Positions 59,846-64,000 of a stretch of DNA of 64,000 nt are shown piece after piece. Location of the stretch: the NCBI RefSeq assembly GCF_002160955.1, contig NZ_NFLN01000002.1, forward strand, positions 1-64,000, written 5' to 3'. The notes under the pieces are model-generated. The model did not search any database, was not told the origin of the DNA, and saw nothing but the letters and a program-made list of their open reading frames with translations. This DNA is from Gemmiger sp. An120 (GTDB lineage Bacteria; Bacillota; Clostridia; Oscillospirales; Ruminococcaceae). Positions within the stretch are counted from its first letter, which is position 1; every line of letters starts with the position of its first letter. Position numbers and translations under genes: made by a program.

Positions 59846-60630
59846 TCATTATGGGCTTGAAGGTGCCGGGAATCCGTATCGACCGTGAACAATTCTTGCG
59901 CAAAGAGTTTCAGACCAAATGCACTCAGGAGGTCATCGATCGTGCAGTCGAGAGCACACCGCTCCGCGCCGGTATTTCGCAGCAACTTGTGGATGAGATT
60001 GCCGATGAAGTGATCAAATACGGACGAGCTTGCGTTTCGGGCATATCAACTGCGTTGGGAATGCCTGGCGGGGTTGCAATGGCGGCCACCATACCCGCGG
60101 ACATTGCACAGTACTATGGGTATCTGCTGCGAGCCACGCAAAAACTGATGTATCTTTATGGATTCCCCCAGATCGATGTAGAGGAAAAAGGGCAGACTTT
60201 TGATTCCGAAACTATGAATTTGATGATCGTCTGCATGGGGGTAATGTATGGTGTTGCAGGCGCCAGCAATGCGCTTCGATCTGTGGCAAAGGCGTTGGGA
60301 ACCGGCGTCGAAAAGCAATTGCTTCGTCGAGCACTGACCAAAGGCACTATTTACCCTATTGTCAAAAGCGTTTCTAAGTGGTTTGGAATTAAAATGACCA
60401 AAGAGGTGTTCGCCGGATTTTTCAAAAAAACCATTCCGGTGGTTGGAGGCGTGCTTGGCGGCGGAATCACCTTCATCACGTTCAAACCTTGTTGTGACAA
60501 ACTGAAGGCATCCTTGCAAAAAACCATCTTGAGTGATCCGAATTATCTGGGCGATGAAAGCGACTTGACCTTTGCGGAATATACGGAACTGTCAGACGAA
60601 ACTTTATGCTCGCCCGCAACCATGGTGTAA
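59815..60630 (+). CDS. EcsC-like membrane-associated protein
   Basis: A 271-residue protein with hydrophobic segments near residues 75-95 (GISTALGMPGGVAMAATIPADIAQYYGYLLRATQKLMYLYG), 140-155 and 220-235. The central block recalls EcsC-family proteins. The start is uncertain: GTG 59815 overlaps the previous gene and has AAGGAG eleven bases upstream; ATG 59851 is the alternative. As the last gene of the operon, it could insert into or bind membranes as an effector, but that is speculation. A dispersed stem-loop repeat follows its stop and probably acts as terminator. Confidence 0.62.
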   Translation: MWDKVDIKDVIIMGLKVPGIRIDREQFLRKEFQTKCTQEVIDRAVESTPLRAGISQQLVDEIADEVIKYGRACVSGISTALGMPGGVAMAATIPADIAQYYGYLLRATQKLMYLYGFPQIDVEEKGQTFDSETMNLMIVCMGVMYGVAGASNALRSVAKALGTGVEKQLLRRALTKGTIYPIVKSVSKWFGIKMTKEVFAGFFKKTIPVVGGVLGGGITFITFKPCCDKLKASLQKTILSDPNYLGDESDLTFAEYTELSDETLCSPATMV

Positions 60631-60636
60631 ACAACG

Positions 60637-60700
60637 AAAAAGCCCACGAAGCCTTTTCAGAACTGGCTTCGCGGGCTTTTGTATGTGTGTTGATAAAGTG
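60637..60700. repeat. Dispersed stem-loop repeat, copy c
   Basis: AAAAGCCCACGAAGCC (60637-60653 region) pairs with GGCTTCGCGGGCTTTT (60665-60680) with one mismatch; downstream TTTTGTATGTGTGTTGATAAAG resembles copies a and b. It directly follows the EcsC-like gene and likely terminates the first defence operon. Confidence 0.65.
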
Positions 60701-60879
60701 GTAAGGAAATAAGAACAAATGGTTGAGTGACTGTCGAAATGCGAAAAACTTGTACTGCTACTTTGTGCAGTTAGCAATATTTTGCAAAAGAAAGTAGCTT
60801 TCGAGTGGCGAATCAACGCTGAAAATGGCTTTGGAATGAAAATGAATATCATCACTGCAGAAGATTGCGATAGATGCTC

Positions 60880-60909
60880 TTGACAATACCGGCTTTCCAG
60901 ATGTATACT
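60880..60909 (+). promoter_or_regulatory. Sigma-A promoter of the pPIWI-RE-like island
   Basis: TTGACA (60880-60885) and TATACT (60904-60909) are 18 bases apart, with TG just before the -10. Transcription would start near 60916, about 155 bases upstream of the first gene. Confidence 0.75.
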
Positions 60910-61010
60910 AAATCTGTACACGAGAAAAGTTAAAATGCAGCAAATAGCACATATGATGACTTGGCCTTAGCAAGTTGCAAGCTGTATGTGCCCCAATACT
61001 GTATCTGTCA

Positions 61011-61050
61011 ACGGTCCTCTTGTACGTTCAAGAGGACCGTTTTTATTTTT
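61011..61050 (+). terminator. Intrinsic terminator inside the leader
   Basis: Perfect 12-bp arms ACGGTCCTCTTG / CAAGAGGACCGT with a 6-base loop, then TTTTATTTTT. It stands between the promoter at 60880 and the ATG at 61072, so most transcripts should stop here unless readthrough is regulated. It may produce a short leader RNA of about 130 bases. Confidence 0.8.
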
Positions 61051-61071
61051 CCGGAACAGGAGGCTTTGTGT

Positions 61072-62205
61072 ATGGATACGGCATTCATGAGAAAAGCATT
61101 TGCTTTGATTGCAAAAGGATTGGTTGAGAAGGAGCAGCTTTTACAAAAAGAGCCCGCTCGATATCCTTACAGCAAAGCGCTGCAACACGGAATCAACATG
61201 TTTTTAGCGGCAGGCGTTCAAAGCGGCGCTGTGCGGGATATGGCGCGATATGCGGATGAGACCTCTTTCCTTGGGCATTTTATCACCAAGCCGATTTGTG
61301 AGTGGTTCGCTGAATGGGATCCGCATACAATTGCTTCTTTGAATTTGCAGGAGGAACCTTTTTATAATTACGGGGCCTTTGCGTATCAACGAAGCGGAAA
61401 TTTGTTCAGCCCCAGTTCTGACTGTTATGAGTATCTTGAATCCCAGGACAGTGACATTATGGATGGAACGGATGAACGGGTCCTTTATGAGAAGATCAAG
61501 GCTTTGGGGCAGGAAACTTACACGCGGCTCAGAAGATACATCATAGAACACCCGATCATTTCAATCGAGGAAAGACGATCCATGTCGCTGGAATTGGCCG
61601 ATACTCCGGATGCGAAAGAGGCGTTCCAATTTGCCTATGAAGAGGTTTTGGAGGATAGCTATCGGTGCCCCTGCTGCGGCTGGACCATGACTCGCGGGAA
61701 GTACGGATATCTCTGTCATTCCTCCCACTGCGCAGATGTAATTCCCGATCTGACCGATGAGATGAAGCTGGATGCTTCCGGCGGCGGGCTTTACCGCTTG
61801 AAAAAAGGCATCATGCGATACTTTGCGGCTCCCGGCAAATTGGAGATTGCTATCGCGGCATTCTGTGAAAAGAAAAAAATGCACTGGGAGCTGTGGCCTC
61901 AGATGGACCAATACGATGTGAAAGTACAGTTCTCTGACAGAGCGATTTGGGAAATTGACGCGAAAGCATACCGAAACCCGATTGCACTGCGAACGAAAAT
62001 TCTGAATGACAGCGAATTTCCGACGGGGGATTATGAAAGAGGATATTATGTGGTCCCCGACGAATACACGAAAACCCAAAATAATTACACCGCGATCGTC
62101 AACCGTGCGCTGGAAAACCGAAAAAATGTGACGTGTGTAACGTGGAAGACATTGAAACGTGAAATCAACAAAAGGGAGGCTGCGTGCCATGAAGAACAAC
62201 AATAA
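61072..62205 (+). CDS. Zinc-ribbon restriction-endonuclease protein of a pPIWI-RE-type island
   Basis: A 377-residue protein. The N-terminal 190 residues are helical (domain Y-like). A zinc ribbon CPCCG...CHSSHC lies near residues 200-222, followed by a restriction-endonuclease core with E-x-D-x-K in AIWEIDAKAYRNP near 294 and a C-terminal helical end (NRKNVTCVTWKTLKREI). This matches the REase partner of pPIWI-RE proteins, which occurs with a DinG-like helicase and the PIWI protein as a three-gene island. ATG 61072 has AGGAGG eight bases upstream. Its stop overlaps the start of the next gene by 17 bases, so the two are coupled. Confidence 0.72.
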   Translation: MDTAFMRKAFALIAKGLVEKEQLLQKEPARYPYSKALQHGINMFLAAGVQSGAVRDMARYADETSFLGHFITKPICEWFAEWDPHTIASLNLQEEPFYNYGAFAYQRSGNLFSPSSDCYEYLESQDSDIMDGTDERVLYEKIKALGQETYTRLRRYIIEHPIISIEERRSMSLELADTPDAKEAFQFAYEEVLEDSYRCPCCGWTMTRGKYGYLCHSSHCADVIPDLTDEMKLDASGGGLYRLKKGIMRYFAAPGKLEIAIAAFCEKKKMHWELWPQMDQYDVKVQFSDRAIWEIDAKAYRNPIALRTKILNDSEFPTGDYERGYYVVPDEYTKTQNNYTAIVNRALENRKNVTCVTWKTLKREINKREAACHEEQQ

Positions 62206-64000
62206 GGATGCCTGGTATGCGCCTCTTTCCGCGCAGTTTCAGCGCATTGAAGGCGCAATGCCGCTGCCGCGTTTTGCGGCCATCGAGGCGGTTCTGTATC
62301 TCTTGCATTTGGCCGCACCGGATGCCGATCCGGCAAAAGCCTACCTTTTGTTCACGCAATACCAACTGATCGGAGCAACGCGATGCTCCCCCTTGGAACA
62401 CACGCTTCAGCAGGCGCGATTCAGACTGGGGTATTACCGCTCTCAAAAGTATTGGCAGGATGATTTGAGAGTATATCGAGATTCGCGTTACGACGCGGTT
62501 CGTGCGTTTTTCATTCGGGAAGCGGACGGAAAACGCTCTTTTTCGAAAATATCCGAGCCATATCCCTATCCGTACGAAGAGCGCGAAAAGGAATGGGCGC
62601 GCTTTTGGCCGGAGAATGTTGAAAACGCGAAGACGCCCCTTTACGCAGGGAATGGCACCTACCGCTATATCTACAATCTGGAAAGCGGAGAGGCTGAAAC
62701 GGTTCATGTCAAACTGGACGGTGAGAACACCGGTACGGCATGGGCGGCTTCGGCGGGGAAAAACAGCAGGGCGCCCATTACCATTTCCATCAGCGAGCTG
62801 CTGAGCACTGCGGAAAGGATGGCTGAAATCCGTCCGGGGGACCCCTGCCACACCATCCTTAAAACAAATGTCTTGAAGAAAATCAACGGTTCTGCCGTTC
62901 AGCCTTGCTCAGAGTTTGCGATCCACGATGTGGTCAACATGGTGGGTATGGTAGGCGCCGGCAAGTCAACATTGATCAAGGTCCTGTCCTTCTGGTGCCA
63001 TCAGCATGGACTGCGAATGGCTGTGGTGGTTGACACGGTTGCTGAAACACTGAGCTTGCAGAAATATCTGTCCGATCTCGGTGTTGCGGCAAGTCCGTTG
63101 ATCGGCCGCAGCGAAAGGCTGAAATACATCAATCAGGTCTCACAGCCCGACGAAATCTGTTTGCCCGCAGCATATTCCCAATACTTGACGCCTGCTTGCC
63201 TTATTGATGGAATGGACGAGCAGCACGACGCAGCGATCGTTTTCGGAAAAGAGCCATGTTACTCTCTCAAAAAGGGGGACCGGTATTTTCTTTGCCCTTA
63301 TTTTGAGCAGTGCTCCGGAACGAAAATGCTTCGAGAGTGCTATTCCGCTTCTGTGGTAGTTACAACGGTTGCGGGCTTTGCGGCATCGCGGGTGGGTCAG
63401 GCGAGAGAGACCTTTTTGGAATTGGTGATGCTAGATTTCGATCTGGTTGTGTTTGATGAGAGCGACAGAGTTCAGAAAACGCTGGATCATTTTTTTATGC
63501 CAGAGACCGGTTTCAATGACTACATTCGGGAGTGCGCTGAAGATTGCAGCGCATACATGAAATTGAGCAGCAAACATCGGGAGGAGAACCTGGCTGTTCA
63601 GCGATATGATGAAATGCAGCGCCAAAGTGTGACTGTGCTGAGCTGTATTGTGAAGTCTCTGCACCATGAGCTGGGGACATGGAGAAAAATCGCGTATGGG
63701 GATCCCTTCTCGGCACTCACACTGTTAGAGGATTTATACCAAACAGAAACGGAATTCAAGATCCCGCATGCCGTCTATCGGGAAATCTATGACCTGATCG
63801 ATATGCAAGACGAGGAGAAAATACGGCAGAGCACCTTGTGGGCGGTGCTGGAGAGTTCCTGCAAAAGTACAGACGAGTTTTTCTTTGATCGGATGTATCG
63901 TTTGTGGTTGGCAGAGCTTGGAGCGTCTTTTCCCCGGCCAGAAAAAAATAAAGCGAGAAAGATACAGGACGCCCGCATCAAATTGATTTTGCGGTTGATT
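62189..64000 (+). CDS. DinG-like helicase of a pPIWI-RE-type island (partial, runs off window)
   Basis: An open frame of at least 604 residues from ATG 62189 (GGGAGG nine bases upstream) with no stop before the window end. The first 240 residues are an unrecognised, island-specific region (domain Z-like). Then comes Walker A MVGAGKSTLIK near residue 253 and Walker B VVFDESDR near 422. Between them is a Cys-rich stretch (CLPAA, ACLIDG, CYSL, CPYFEQC, REC; residues 324-384) placed like the Fe-S domain of XPD/DinG helicases. It is the second gene of the pPIWI-RE-type island. The PIWI gene would be expected next. Confidence 0.72.
   Translation, partial: MKNNNKDAWYAPLSAQFQRIEGAMPLPRFAAIEAVLYLLHLAAPDADPAKAYLLFTQYQLIGATRCSPLEHTLQQARFRLGYYRSQKYWQDDLRVYRDSRYDAVRAFFIREADGKRSFSKISEPYPYPYEEREKEWARFWPENVENAKTPLYAGNGTYRYIYNLESGEAETVHVKLDGENTGTAWAASAGKNSRAPITISISELLSTAERMAEIRPGDPCHTILKTNVLKKINGSAVQPCSEFAIHDVVNMVGMVGAGKSTLIKVLSFWCHQHGLRMAVVVDTVAETLSLQKYLSDLGVAASPLIGRSERLKYINQVSQPDEICLPAAYSQYLTPACLIDGMDEQHDAAIVFGKEPCYSLKKGDRYFLCPYFEQCSGTKMLRECYSASVVVTTVAGFAASRVGQARETFLELVMLDFDLVVFDESDRVQKTLDHFFMPETGFNDYIRECAEDCSAYMKLSSKHREENLAVQRYDEMQRQSVTVLSCIVKSLHHELGTWRKIAYGDPFSALTLLEDLYQTETEFKIPHAVYREIYDLIDMQDEEKIRQSTLWAVLESSCKSTDEFFFDRMYRLWLAELGASFPRPEKNKARKIQDARIKLILRLI

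Overview
Source. Gene content, strong Shine-Dalgarno sites (AGGAGG-like), sigma-A promoters (TTGACA-17-TATAAT), GTG/TTG starts and moderate GC suggest an anaerobic gut clostridium of the Oscillospiraceae/Ruminococcaceae type. Supporting genes include a MATE-cytidylate-kinase fusion, a MEMO1/AMMECR1/radical-SAM system, YfcC and Sapep-type peptidase genes, a cytoplasmic GH3 glycosidase and LytTR signalling. No rRNA, tRNA or CRISPR array was seen. Genus is not assignable by eye.

Layout. 1-280: edge of an IS200/IS605-like element. 279-2830: MarR regulator and a frameshifted MATE-kinase exporter behind a textbook promoter that overlaps a perfect palindrome. 3060-8200: small metabolic and accessory genes (flavodoxin, SDR, DUF1349, AIM24/TIGR00266, ribbon-helix-helix, SLOG, DUF1905 and DUF1801 genes). 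8226-10346: Crp/Fnr regulator divergent from a ferredoxin-cupin-ferredoxin operon, with a 16-bp perfect palindrome between them. 10579-16242: DUF2804, membrane XRE regulator, AmmeMemoRadiSam pair, ProX-like deacylase, DUF3795. 16572-18998: an ADP-ribosylglycohydrolase/SpoT-like HD fusion. 19288-31173: peptidase with divergent YfcC transporter, GNAT, HEAT-like protein, PAP2, esterase, AraC regulator, GH3 glycosidase and PIG-V-like mannosyltransferase. 31336-37080: decayed zone with a broken tyrosine recombinase, a second membrane XRE regulator, a sulfatase, stem-loop repeats and a duplicated scrap of an ABC permease gene. 37080-43877: seven-gene set of small membrane/zinc-ribbon proteins behind a LytTR two-component system. 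45126-50152: ABC exporter with its own OmpR/HK pair.

50481-64000 is a defence-type island on the + strand in two parts. The first (50481-60630) is a compact operon: a PLD/DEAD/DUF3427 helicase that has lost its Walker A segment, a DUF7662-like protein, a 33-codon ORF, a PLD-AAA ATPase fusion, a MazG-like pyrophosphohydrolase, a DUF6998-like nuclease fold, a nuclease-helicase fusion, a CoiA-like zinc/coiled-coil protein and an EcsC-like protein. I do not recognise this set as a named system. The second (from about 60880) has its own promoter and a terminator in its leader. It encodes a zinc-ribbon restriction-endonuclease protein and a DinG-like ATPase that runs off the window. Together these look like the first two genes of a pPIWI-RE three-gene island, so the PIWI protein should lie just beyond base 64000.

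Several genes in the window are damaged: the exporter frameshift, the recombinase nonsense and frameshift, a zinc-ribbon gene with a premature stop, and the helicase deletion. Family names come from recognising motifs by eye; no database search was run.
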